Shown here piece by piece: positions 41,016 through 49,741 of a stretch of 64,000 nucleotides of DNA. The stretch is taken from contig NZ_CP016180.1 in NCBI RefSeq assembly GCF_013377295.1, positions 1,364,001 through 1,428,000 on the forward strand, written 5' to 3'. This stretch comes from Pasteurella skyensis (GTDB taxonomy: Bacteria > Pseudomonadota > Gammaproteobacteria > Enterobacterales > Pasteurellaceae). A program made the translations under genes and the position numbers. The notes under the pieces were generated by a model. It ran no database searches, was not told the DNA's origin, and saw only the letters and a list, made by a program, of their open reading frames with translations. How positions within the stretch are numbered: position 1 is the stretch's first letter; every line of letters starts with the position of its first letter.

Positions 41016-42779
41016 ATGACAATTCAAACCTTTATTTTAGGTAAAGACAAAGCGTTAGAAGACAGTATTAATACTTTTCAACATAAATTAACTCAACTTG
41101 GCTTTGATATCGAAGAAGTCTCTTGGCTCAATCCCGTACCTAATGTGTGGTCGGTGCATATTCGTGATAAACATTGCCCACAATGTTTTACCAATGGCAA
41201 AGGGGCAACTAAAAAAGCGGCATTAGCCTCTGCACTAGGGGAATTTTTTGAACGTCTTTCAACTAACTATTTTTGGGCGGATTTTTATTTAGGTCAGCAA
41301 CTTGCAAACAGCGATTTTGTGCATTATCCCAATGAAAAATGGTTTGCAATTGAAAATGAACAGCAACTACCAAGCGGTCTGTTAGATCCTTATTTATGCA
41401 ATTATTTTGATCCTGATAATGAACTCACACCAGATCTATTAATTGATCTACAATCTGGTAATGAAAAGCGTGGTATCGTCGCACTGCCTTATACTCGTCT
41501 TAGTGATAATAAAACCATTTATATTCCACAAAGTATTGTTGGTAATTTATTTGTATCTAATGGAATGTCTGCAGGTAATACGAAATTTGAGGCTCGTGTA
41601 CAAGGGCTTTCAGAAGTTTTTGAACGCTATGTTAAACATAAAATTATTACCGAAGCCATCAGCTTGCCAGAAATTCCTCAAACCATTATAGATAGTTATC
41701 CTAATATCAAAGCGTCAATCTCTAAACTGGAAGACGAGGGATTTCCAATCCTTTGTTTTGACGCCTCATTAGGTGGGCAATTCCCTGTCATTTGTGTGAT
41801 TTTATTAAATCCACACAATGGTACTTGCTTCGCCTCGTTTGGTGGACATCCTAATTTTGAAGTCGCTTTTGAACGTACGGTAACCGAATTATTGCAAGGC
41901 AGAAGTTTAAAAGATTTAGATGTTTTCACTCCGCCCTCTTTTGATAATGATGATGTGGCAGAACATAGCAATATTGAAACGCATTTTATCGATTCAAGCG
42001 GTCTGATTTCGTGGGATTTATTCAAAAAAGATCCTGATTTTGATTTCCATCATTGGGATTTTTCAGGCTCAACCCAACAAGAGTTTGATAACCTAATGGC
42101 AATATTCAACCACCTTGAACAACCTGTTTATATTATGGATTATGAGCATTTAGGAGTTTATGCGTGCCGAATTTTAGCCCCGAGTATATCTAATATTTAC
42201 CCTGCTGATGATTTAATTTATGCCAATAATAATATGGGAATGCAGTGGCGTGAAATTTTATTAGATCTACCCAATTTTCATCATAACAAAGCCACTTATC
42301 AAGAATTACTAGAGCAACTTGACGAACAAGGTATTGATGATTTCACCCGTGTAAGAGAGTTTTTAGGCATAGCCGCAAATAAAGGTTCAGCACTACAAAC
42401 CCTACGTATTGGTGAACTAAAATCAATGCTCAACCTCGCCATTGGCAACTTAGAAGAGGCACTAGATTGGGCAAACTGGACAATGGATATGAACGCAACA
42501 GTATTCACTCCAGAAAGAAACAATTACTATCGTTGTTTAATTCAATCTATTGAACTCTTTTTAGATAAAGAGCGAGAGCCTAAACAATATCAAACTGTCT
42601 TTGAAAAAATGTATGGAAAAGAGACGGTGGAATTTGTTTGGAATGCTGTTGCTGGGGGAAATCCATTCTACCAATGGACAGCCTCTGATGAAAATTTAAC
42701 AGGTTTAACCTCTCATCAAAAATTACTTGAAGCGTATGCAAAAGTACAAAAAGCAAAGGTAAATCCGATTCAGAACTAG
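41016..42779 (+). CDS. ycaO: YcaO protein (S12 methylthiotransferase accessory factor)
   Basis: An ATP-dependent YcaO-fold enzyme; in E. coli it influences beta-methylthiolation of ribosomal protein S12 by RimO. The ATG at 41016 (MTIQTFILGKDKALED) gives 587 aa, matching E. coli YcaO; the frame open from 40917 is not expected. ATP/Mg region KFEARVQGLSEVFERYVK and FEVAFERTVTELLQGR contain the conserved glutamates. C-terminal TPR-like region. No peptide-precursor gene is adjacent, so it is not a RiPP cluster. Confidence 0.93.
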   Translation: MTIQTFILGKDKALEDSINTFQHKLTQLGFDIEEVSWLNPVPNVWSVHIRDKHCPQCFTNGKGATKKAALASALGEFFERLSTNYFWADFYLGQQLANSDFVHYPNEKWFAIENEQQLPSGLLDPYLCNYFDPDNELTPDLLIDLQSGNEKRGIVALPYTRLSDNKTIYIPQSIVGNLFVSNGMSAGNTKFEARVQGLSEVFERYVKHKIITEAISLPEIPQTIIDSYPNIKASISKLEDEGFPILCFDASLGGQFPVICVILLNPHNGTCFASFGGHPNFEVAFERTVTELLQGRSLKDLDVFTPPSFDNDDVAEHSNIETHFIDSSGLISWDLFKKDPDFDFHHWDFSGSTQQEFDNLMAIFNHLEQPVYIMDYEHLGVYACRILAPSISNIYPADDLIYANNNMGMQWREILLDLPNFHHNKATYQELLEQLDEQGIDDFTRVREFLGIAANKGSALQTLRIGELKSMLNLAIGNLEEALDWANWTMDMNATVFTPERNNYYRCLIQSIELFLDKEREPKQYQTVFEKMYGKETVEFVWNAVAGGNPFYQWTASDENLTGLTSHQKLLEAYAKVQKAKVNPIQN

Positions 42780-42795
42780 TGTTCCAATTCCAATG

Positions 42796-42848
42796 AAGCG
42801 GTAAGATATTGATCAAAATTTGCAAATTTTTGGTTTTATCTAACCGCT
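42796..42848 (+). terminator. USS-hairpin after ycaO
   Basis: AAGCGGTAAGATA and TATCTAACCGCT form an imperfect stem around AAAATTTGCAAATTTTT, 17 bases after the stop. Confidence 0.65.
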
Positions 42849-42992
42849 ATACTTTATGCAACATAGAGTTTCACCTAAATTGTGTATCATAAAAAAACTT
42901 GAAAATCATATACCACATAAGTTACCATCAATAACAGAACATTACACTCATAAAAATTCACCTTTAAACTATTCTGTAAAGGGAGTAATACG

Positions 42993-45806
42993 ATGAAATG
43001 GCTACTAGAACCACTAGAACAATTTAAAAGTATAATAGACATAATAAATTGGTTAGAACAAACTCAAGATAAACCTATTGTGCTATTGTTTATTATTATT
43101 GCTATCTTCTACATAGTTTTTCCTATCTGCAAATGGCTTTTCAAATTATTTATACGCTTCGTAGAAAAGGTGATTCTTTCAACATTAACCAACTGCCTGA
43201 AAACTCAAAAAGAAAAAAAGAAAAAGCCTCTGAATAAAAATATCGGTTTTAAAGGTTTTAACAGTTTATACCCTCCTCCAACTCATTCCATTACTTTACA
43301 CAGTTATTTATACGATGAACAACAAACATATTATGGATGGAAAGCATACCAAAAAGAAAATCCACACAATTTTACTGGTGATAAAACATACCTAAACGAT
43401 GAATTACTTTTACTTAAACAACTATGTGCTGAAAATGCTCAACCCTTATTACTTATTGGAGAAGGTGGTTGTGGTAAAACACGTTTATCCTTAGAACTTG
43501 CCCGTAATATAAATTCACTACCTGAATATAACAAAAAATGGGTTGTATATAAATCCCCACAAAAACTTGAAAAATCCTCATTAGATGAATTAATAACACG
43601 AGCAAAACTACATAAAAAGAAAATTGTTTTAGTACTTGATTATATTGATACACTATCTGGTGATCTTGATTTTGATGAACTATATAATCAGTATATGGAA
43701 GCCAACAGTGAATATAACCAATATATCCGTTGGATACTTACTTGTCGTAGTAGCTATTTTGATGATGAAAAGAAACCCTCAAAATTAAAAATAGAAAACT
43801 TATCTGTAATTAATTTAAGTGCTAATGACTCTTGGCTTAATGGCTGGAGAAAAAAAGCTTGCCAATTTATCTATAGTGATAGTGACAATAATAATGATAG
43901 TCCTATCTTAGCTGTTATTCAAAAGTATTTAAAATATCAAGAAATACCTATCGAATTTAGCTCTGATTGTTTTTATGATATATGGCGAATCTTAGACAGC
44001 AGCCTTCCTCAGGAAATGCAAAATCATTATAGTATTGCTCAATTAACAATGTTATTTCCACTTAGTGCTGAAATTGTAAAAACATTAGATCCTAACATTC
44101 AAAATATTATTACTCATTGGCAAAAAGATGGTTGGTTACATAAGGAAAATAATCTTTATGCTCTAGGACACGATACATTATGTGATTATTCTGTTTTATA
44201 TGAATTGAAAAAGAGTAAAAATCCCAAAGTCACTTTAAATGACTATTGGCTATACTCAAGACAACACCAAGCTGAACACAATTACTTCGTTGCCTTAAGA
44301 CGTACACTCCCAATTATGGCAATGCACTTTTCCCTATATGCATTACTTCTTGAAGATAATATAGCGCAATTAGAAATAAATAATTCAGATTTTATTACCA
44401 ATAATCTAGAACAAGGTAACTTATACGCTATGGCACTAATGTCAGTAAGTCTAATATTTAAAGAAAAATGGAGAATATTTACCTATACTTTATCCTCATA
44501 TCAAATAAAAGCATTAAAAGAAGCCTTTGATAATGAAAAAAATAAATTTTCAACTAAACTAAAATACAGTAGTCAGCTCTATATATTAGCTATAACTTCC
44601 TTTCCATATAGTGCTTTTTTACGTGCTTACTACGCTTTTTTAATTTCTGGCAATACCACATCAACACTTCACAATTATCTTAACTTAGAAGTGAATCTTA
44701 ATTACAATAAAAATGAATTACAAGACATTTATTATTTACTACAGAAAGCCAATATAATAAATGATAAAAAAAGAGAAAAGAAATTATCACACTCAGAAAT
44801 ATTAGAAATAGATAAAAACGTTGCAGAATTAATACTTACTGCATATCAACAATTAAGCAAAATGTATCAATCTTCAGATATACTACATTCAACAGCTATA
44901 TATAATTTAGCATTCTGTTATGGAGAACGTAACCCAGTAAGGGATAGTCAACAAGAAATTGATACTCTCGAAGCAATAAAACAACAATATCAAATAAATG
45001 AAAATGAGGAAATTCAAATACTATGTGCTAACGCTATGTTTGATTTAGCACTCTGTTATAGAGAACGTAATTCAATAGGTGATAGTCAACGAGAAATTGA
45101 TACTTACGAAGCAATAAAGCAACAATATCAAATAAATGAAAATAAGGAAATTCAAATACTATGTGCTAACGCTATGTTTAATTTAGCACTCTGTTATGGA
45201 GAACGTAATTCAATAGGTGATATTCAAGAAGCAATTGATACTTACGAAGCAATAAAACAACGATATCAAAAAAATAATAATGAGGAAATTCAAATACTAT
45301 GTGCTAACGCTATGTATAATTTAGCTGTCTGCTATACACAACTTAATCCACCTAATATCAAACAAGCTATTGCTACTTACGAAGAATTTAAGTATCTTTA
45401 TAAAAAAAGTAAGAATGAACAAATTATATATCAATATACACAATTGGTAGAAAACATTGCTGAACTATACCTTCTTCAAAAAAGTTTTGAGCTTTCTATA
45501 AAAAAAGCAAAACAAGCAGAAACACTAATGATACAGCTTAATAACGATACATATAATATTGCTATTATGTACTTTATTCGCTATTTGGCAAATGATAACA
45601 ATATTACTCTCTACTCTATTCTAGAGGTTATTAAACAATATCCTGCTATCAATGGATATAGCTGGAATTTTAAAGAAATAATATTTTATATACAAAAAGC
45701 TAATTGCGAAAAATCTTCACAGGCAATGCTCTTTATTGACTATTTTTCTGGCAAAATAGATATTAAACAATTAGAAAATTTCTTAAAAACTAATATGCAA
45801 AATTGA
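42993..45806 (+). CDS. Membrane-anchored P-loop NTPase with tandem TPR-like repeats
   Basis: A 937-aa protein. A membrane segment lies at about residues 29-60, followed by a basic linker (KEKKKKPLNK). The NTPase has Walker A GEGGCGKT (156-163), Walker B IVLVLDYID (211-219) and an arginine-sensor-like WILTCRSSY (247-255), the order of STAND/AAA-type signalling ATPases. A helical middle leads to four 46-residue repeats at about 635-818 (AMFNLALCYGERNSIGD ... YEAIKQ). A second helical region ends the protein. Domain order resembles conflict-system STAND NTPases with a TPR-like sensor and a membrane effector end. No named family is recognised, and defence is inference. It lies alone between ycaO and an IS. 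Confidence 0.75.
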   Translation: MKWLLEPLEQFKSIIDIINWLEQTQDKPIVLLFIIIAIFYIVFPICKWLFKLFIRFVEKVILSTLTNCLKTQKEKKKKPLNKNIGFKGFNSLYPPPTHSITLHSYLYDEQQTYYGWKAYQKENPHNFTGDKTYLNDELLLLKQLCAENAQPLLLIGEGGCGKTRLSLELARNINSLPEYNKKWVVYKSPQKLEKSSLDELITRAKLHKKKIVLVLDYIDTLSGDLDFDELYNQYMEANSEYNQYIRWILTCRSSYFDDEKKPSKLKIENLSVINLSANDSWLNGWRKKACQFIYSDSDNNNDSPILAVIQKYLKYQEIPIEFSSDCFYDIWRILDSSLPQEMQNHYSIAQLTMLFPLSAEIVKTLDPNIQNIITHWQKDGWLHKENNLYALGHDTLCDYSVLYELKKSKNPKVTLNDYWLYSRQHQAEHNYFVALRRTLPIMAMHFSLYALLLEDNIAQLEINNSDFITNNLEQGNLYAMALMSVSLIFKEKWRIFTYTLSSYQIKALKEAFDNEKNKFSTKLKYSSQLYILAITSFPYSAFLRAYYAFLISGNTTSTLHNYLNLEVNLNYNKNELQDIYYLLQKANIINDKKREKKLSHSEILEIDKNVAELILTAYQQLSKMYQSSDILHSTAIYNLAFCYGERNPVRDSQQEIDTLEAIKQQYQINENEEIQILCANAMFDLALCYRERNSIGDSQREIDTYEAIKQQYQINENKEIQILCANAMFNLALCYGERNSIGDIQEAIDTYEAIKQRYQKNNNEEIQILCANAMYNLAVCYTQLNPPNIKQAIATYEEFKYLYKKSKNEQIIYQYTQLVENIAELYLLQKSFELSIKKAKQAETLMIQLNNDTYNIAIMYFIRYLANDNNITLYSILEVIKQYPAINGYSWNFKEIIFYIQKANCEKSSQAMLFIDYFSGKIDIKQLENFLKTNMQN
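44895..45446 (+). repeat. 138-bp tandem repeats in the NTPase gene
   Basis: Units start at 44895, 45033, 45171 and 45309, each exactly 138 bases (46 codons). The first three are near-identical at DNA level (shared CAAATACTATGTGCTAACGC), the fourth diverged. Such recent copies allow repeat number to change by recombination without shifting frame. Confidence 0.85.
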
Positions 45807-45874
45807 GAGCTAATATATTGATTAGAATTTGCAAAAAATGATTAATATCATATCGCTATAAGATAGGAAGAATT

Positions 45875-45900
45875 GACATAAAGGACAAAAAGTACTTTAG
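45875..45900. repeat. IS end-like sequence left of the IS256-like element
   Basis: GACATAAAGGACAAAAAGTA resembles both the terminal repeat of the adjacent element and the two copies in the 12-kb debris. It may be a relic end from an older insertion. Confidence 0.35.
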
Positions 45901-45938
45901 TAAAAATAATATTTATTTTTTACTTACCTAAAACAATA

Positions 45939-47028
45939 GGCATAGTAGACAAAATAGTTGGTAAAAAATGGGTTAAAGCTTTATATTACTGTGCTTTAGC
46001 CCACTTTTTTGAAAATGAATAAAAAACTTGTCCTTTTTGTCATAAAACGAATATTCACAAATATGGTACCCAAAATAATGTTCAACGTTATAAATGCTCT
46101 ATTTGTAATAAAACTTTTACCTTCAAAAAATCCTTAAATTCAAGCCAAATTTGGCTAGATTACACAGAAGGTAAACAAACCTATAAGCAACTAGCAATTA
46201 AATATAATTGCTCTGTTAGAACTATTCAAAGATATGTTTTAAAAGCCCCTAAAACGCCATTAAATATCCCACAAAATAATAAATTGAACTTAATGATGGA
46301 TACCACTTTCTTTGGTCGAAATTTTGGTGTTCTCGTTTTTATGGACACTTTATCAAAGAAGGTAATTTATCATCAAATTGTGACAACAGAAAAAAATCTT
46401 TATTATCTATTAGCAATGAATAAATTAAGAGAAAAAGGCTATATTATTCAATCTATTACTTGTGATGGAAGACGAGGATTATTAAGAGATTTTTTAAATA
46501 CGCCTGCACAACTTTGCCAATTTCATCAAATAGCAAATGTAATAAGGAAATTAACAAGGAACCCTAAATCTGAAGCGGGAAAAGAGCTAAAAATATTAGT
46601 TAAAACATTAAAAAATAGCTCTAAAAACGAGTTCTATATTAATTTACATTATTGGTATTTAAAACATAAAGAATATTTAAATGAACGCTCCGATAAAATA
46701 AATGAAAAGGGTAAATATCCTTTTAAACATCGTAATATAAGAAGTGCTTACAGGAGCTTAAAATATAATATGGATTATTTATTTACTTTTGAAAAATATC
46801 CTGAATTAAATATAGAAAAAACAACAAATAGGCTTGAAAGTTTATTTGGAGAACTTAAACGAAAACTATCTAATCATAATGGTTTAACCAAATACCATAA
46901 GATTATGTTTATAAAAGATTTTCTAAATAAAAGGAGTTGGTAATTATTTATAAAATAATAAAAACCAACTCATTTGTCTACTATGGGCATAGCTCCTCAA
47001 AATTACCAACTATTTTGTCTACTATGCC
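45939..47028 (+). mobile_element. Complete IS256-like insertion sequence (zinc-ribbon transposase type)
   Basis: The 1090-bp element has perfect 26-bp inverted repeats (left 45939-45964, beginning GGCATAGTAGACAAAATAG; right 47003-47028). It is flanked by the perfect 8-bp direct repeat AAACAATA at 45931-45938 and 47029-47036. It holds one transposase gene. Its right end extends into the fthC reading frame. Confidence 0.92.
46015..46943 (+). pseudogene. IS256-like transposase, one-base frameshift after start
   Basis: The zinc-ribbon frame from 46029 (CPFCHKTNIHKYG ... RYKCSICNKTF) runs to the stop at 46943 with the DDE residues in DTTFFG, CDGRRG and NRLESLFGELK. Its only plausible start, ATG at 46015, is one base out of frame: the A6 tract at 46021-46026 would need a seventh A to give MNKKTCPFCHK. 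In-frame TAA lies just upstream and no other start precedes the ribbon. Either the transposase is inactive, the ribosome or polymerase slips on the A tract, or the base is a sequencing loss. An ATG at 46284 would give a 219-aa product lacking the ribbon. Confidence 0.8.
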
Positions 47029-47599
47029 AAACAATATAATCCAACGGCATATCCCAACTTTCAACAGGTAGTTCTTCTACTTGTTGGCACTGATGAGCCA
47101 GTCCTATACTAATTAAATTGGAAGGTGCTTGAGCAAAGGTTCGGTCATAAAATCCGCCCCCCATTCCTAAGCGATTGCCTTTTTTATCACAAGCAACTAA
47201 GGGAGCAAAAATGATATCTAATTCACCTAATGGCAATACTTTTCTCACATCTAATTGAGGTTCAATAATACCAAAGCGGTTAGATTTTAAAGACTTTTTG
47301 CAATTTTTATCATACTCAAGGAATAATAAATGCCCTTTTGAAAAAGGGTGCAATACAGGTAAGTAAATTTGTTTGCCCTGTTCTAATAATTCATCAATCA
47401 AGGGTAAGGGTGAGATTTCACCATTAAATGGCAAATAAAAGGCTAATTTTGTTACATTATATTTTCTAATTAAAGCTAAAGCAGGTTGAATAATACTTTG
47501 TGCTGCTTGATGTTGTTGCTGTTCTGATAACCCACATCGTTTTATTCGCATTTGATTGCGTAACTGCTGACGTTGAGTTGCACGATCTATCATATTCAT
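47003..47599 (-). CDS. 5-formyltetrahydrofolate cyclo-ligase, C-terminus replaced by IS end
   Basis: Converts 5-formyl-THF to 5,10-methenyl-THF using ATP (YgfA/FthC family). Motifs are FYLPFNGEISPLPLIDEL, YLPVLHPFSKGHLLFL and the signature LGMGGGFYDRT. The last eight residues, WHSRQNSW plus stop, are encoded by the IS terminal repeat. Removing the IS and one target copy restores DYIVLGK and a stop, so only the last three residues were exchanged for eight. The active site is untouched and the enzyme probably still works. It is cotranscribed with the downstream end only through the IS, and upstream genes run in the same direction. Confidence 0.92.
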   Translation of the reverse strand: MNMIDRATQRQQLRNQMRIKRCGLSEQQQHQAAQSIIQPALALIRKYNVTKLAFYLPFNGEISPLPLIDELLEQGKQIYLPVLHPFSKGHLLFLEYDKNCKKSLKSNRFGIIEPQLDVRKVLPLGELDIIFAPLVACDKKGNRLGMGGGFYDRTFAQAPSNLISIGLAHQCQQVEELPVESWDMPLDYIVWHSRQNSW

Positions 47600-47621
47600 T
47601 ACCTTAATTCTGCTCTTTTAT

Positions 47622-48761
47622 CTAATATTTCTTTGGTACAATCAATATCGCAGGAGCAACCAATATTGCCATTAATATAAAACTCCAACTTGGTGAATAG
47701 CCATACACAGTACTAGAGAAAAACGTAAATAATGCAGTGATTCCACTAAAACCTAATCCGAAATATAGCCCTTGTAACTTAGGAATTGTTTCTGAAGGCT
47801 GGTTTGAGATGTAACGAATCATTGCAAAGTGAGTTAAACCAAAAGTGAATGCGTGTAATATTTGTCCACAAGCCAGTAGAATAACATCTGTCGTAAATGC
47901 GTATAAAACCCAACGAATAATCGCACATAATGTTGCAATAATAATGAGATGATGTACTTTTTTACTACTAAACACTTTACCTGAAATAAAGAATACGCCG
48001 ACTTCTGCAGCAACTGATAATCCCCATAACAAACTAGAGGTTTGTGGAGAAATTCCCTGCGATTTCCAATAAATAGTACTATAAGTGTAATAAGTAGCGT
48101 GTGTAGCCTGAATAAGTGATGTCGCAATTAACATTCGTAAAACGGTGTTATCTTTTAACAATGATAGATAAGTCACCTTTGAAGCGGTCTGTTTTTGTTC
48201 AGAATTTACAAAATTGCAATTTGTTCCCAACATCTGACCGCTTGTAAGAAAGATCAAAAAACCAACAATTAACCAAATAATTGTTTGTTCACCAAATAAA
48301 CCAACAACATAACCTGCGACAAGAGAGCCTACAACAAACGCAATTGATCCAAATAAGCGTGTTTTTCCATAATCAATTCCCACTTGCTTTTGCCAAGTGG
48401 AGGCTATTGCATCACCAATCGTCATTGAGCCACCATTTACGATATGAAACAGAGCAAAAATAGGGACTAATGTCCAAATTGAATCAACAAGATACGCCAT
48501 CATTACAGTAGCAATAAGGGTCACAATAGAGAGTAATCTAGCAACATTGAGTAACTGCGTTGGTTGAGTGACAATTTGAGGTGTTAAGAGGCTACCCAAA
48601 AAGCGAAATAAATAACCAGATGCAAGTAAAAAACCAATAACTTCACTAGAATAATCATTATTTTCTAACCAAATAGGAAAAAATGGCATTAGTACACCAT
48701 AAGCACAAAAATAACCAAAAAAGTTAAATGATGTCCATTGGAAAGGTGAAAGTTTTATCAT
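47622..48761 (-). CDS. HcaT-like MFS transporter (3-phenylpropionate permease family)
   Basis: A 379-aa protein with about eleven or twelve membrane helices. FNFFGYFCAYGVLMPFFPIWL, VIGFLLASGYLFRFLGSLL and the GQILHAFTFGLTHFAMIRYI region match the HcaT-type family. The real substrate in Pasteurellaceae is not known. The start overlaps the proC stop by four bases (ATGA), so translation is coupled with proC. A USS pair (AGCGGTC ... GACCGCT) is embedded in the coding sequence near 48183-48241. Confidence 0.88.
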   Translation of the reverse strand: MIKLSPFQWTSFNFFGYFCAYGVLMPFFPIWLENNDYSSEVIGFLLASGYLFRFLGSLLTPQIVTQPTQLLNVARLLSIVTLIATVMMAYLVDSIWTLVPIFALFHIVNGGSMTIGDAIASTWQKQVGIDYGKTRLFGSIAFVVGSLVAGYVVGLFGEQTIIWLIVGFLIFLTSGQMLGTNCNFVNSEQKQTASKVTYLSLLKDNTVLRMLIATSLIQATHATYYTYSTIYWKSQGISPQTSSLLWGLSVAAEVGVFFISGKVFSSKKVHHLIIIATLCAIIRWVLYAFTTDVILLACGQILHAFTFGLTHFAMIRYISNQPSETIPKLQGLYFGLGFSGITALFTFFSSTVYGYSPSWSFILMAILVAPAILIVPKKY

Positions 48762-49579
48762 AATGATTTTTCCATCTCTTCCGCTCGTTTAATTGCTGCA
48801 AGCATCGCATTATCAACAGTTTGTAGTAAATGGTGTTGTTCAAAAATCGCTAAAGCCTCAGCCGTTGTTCCTCCTTTTGAAGTGACATTTTCTCGTAATT
48901 GAGAAAGTGGAGTATCAGGCTTACTTTCTACTAACTTAGTAGCACCCAATGCTACAGATTGCACTAAATAACGAGCATCTTGCTCACTAAATCCCATTTT
49001 AATTGCTGATTGTTGCATTGCCTCCATAAAAAGGAAAAAATAAGCAGGACTTGAACCAGTAATTGCAATAATTTGATTTAATTGATCTTCTGTTTTTACC
49101 CAATAACATTTGCCAACAGCTTCCATCAAGGCTTCAGCAAACTCACAAGCGGTACGATCCGTAGAAGATTTTGCAAATAATCCTGTTACTCCTTCACCAA
49201 TTAATGAAGGAGTATTGGGCATTGTACGAATAATATTTTTTGCACTAGGCAACAATGCTTCTAAACGATCTACCGAAATACCTGCCGCAACGGAGATAAC
49301 CCACTTATCACTAAAATCTAAATCTGAAAATTCAGCACAAACAGCACTCATTACCTGTGGTTTCACCGCTAAGATAACAACATCAGCTTGTTTCACTGCT
49401 TCACTATTACTCAAATTTACAGTAATCCCCAATTCCTCTAATTCCTTACGGCGAACTTGATTACTTTTATTACACGCAATAATTTTTTCTGATAAATAAC
49501 CATTTTTAATTAAGCCACTCATTATCGCAAATGCCATATTTCCAGCACCGATAAAGGCAAGTTTTTTGTTTTTCATCAT
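48758..49579 (-). CDS. proC: Pyrroline-5-carboxylate reductase
   Basis: Last step of proline synthesis, NAD(P)H-dependent. The Rossmann motif FIGAGNMAFAIMSGL is at the N-terminus; VAAGISVDRLEALLP, RTMPNTPSLIGEG and TGSSPAYFFLFMEAM are family blocks, and the C-terminal LRENVTSKGGTTAEAL carries the substrate-binding residues. At 273 aa it is full length. Confidence 0.96.
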   Translation of the reverse strand: MMKNKKLAFIGAGNMAFAIMSGLIKNGYLSEKIIACNKSNQVRRKELEELGITVNLSNSEAVKQADVVILAVKPQVMSAVCAEFSDLDFSDKWVISVAAGISVDRLEALLPSAKNIIRTMPNTPSLIGEGVTGLFAKSSTDRTACEFAEALMEAVGKCYWVKTEDQLNQIIAITGSSPAYFFLFMEAMQQSAIKMGFSEQDARYLVQSVALGATKLVESKPDTPLSQLRENVTSKGGTTAEALAIFEQHHLLQTVDNAMLAAIKRAEEMEKSL

Positions 49580-49650
49580 AGCTTTTGTATTCCTATACCT
49601 TGAGAATTAAACGAATATTAGCACTTTTAGTTAGAAACTTTAAATAAAAA

Positions 49651-49702
49651 AATCTACACCTTAATTTGTTGATTATTAATCAAACTTTTAGGGTGTAGAT
49701 TC
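49651..49702 (-). terminator. Hairpin after phosphohexomutase gene
   Basis: AATCTACACC and GGTGTAGATT form a ten-bp stem with a long AT-rich loop, between the mutase stop and proC. Confidence 0.5.
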
Positions 49703-49741
49703 AATGATTGACGCTATTTAAAATAAAGTCAGTAAGACGAA

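Noticed and set aside
41016-42779. YcaO gene as the core of a peptide natural-product cluster
   Set aside because: Length and start match housekeeping YcaO, and no precursor peptide, dehydrogenase or dedicated exporter is adjacent.
44895-45446. Regular 138-bp repeats as a possible CRISPR array
   Set aside because: Units are contiguous, in frame, without unique spacers, and encode helical repeats within a large intact protein.
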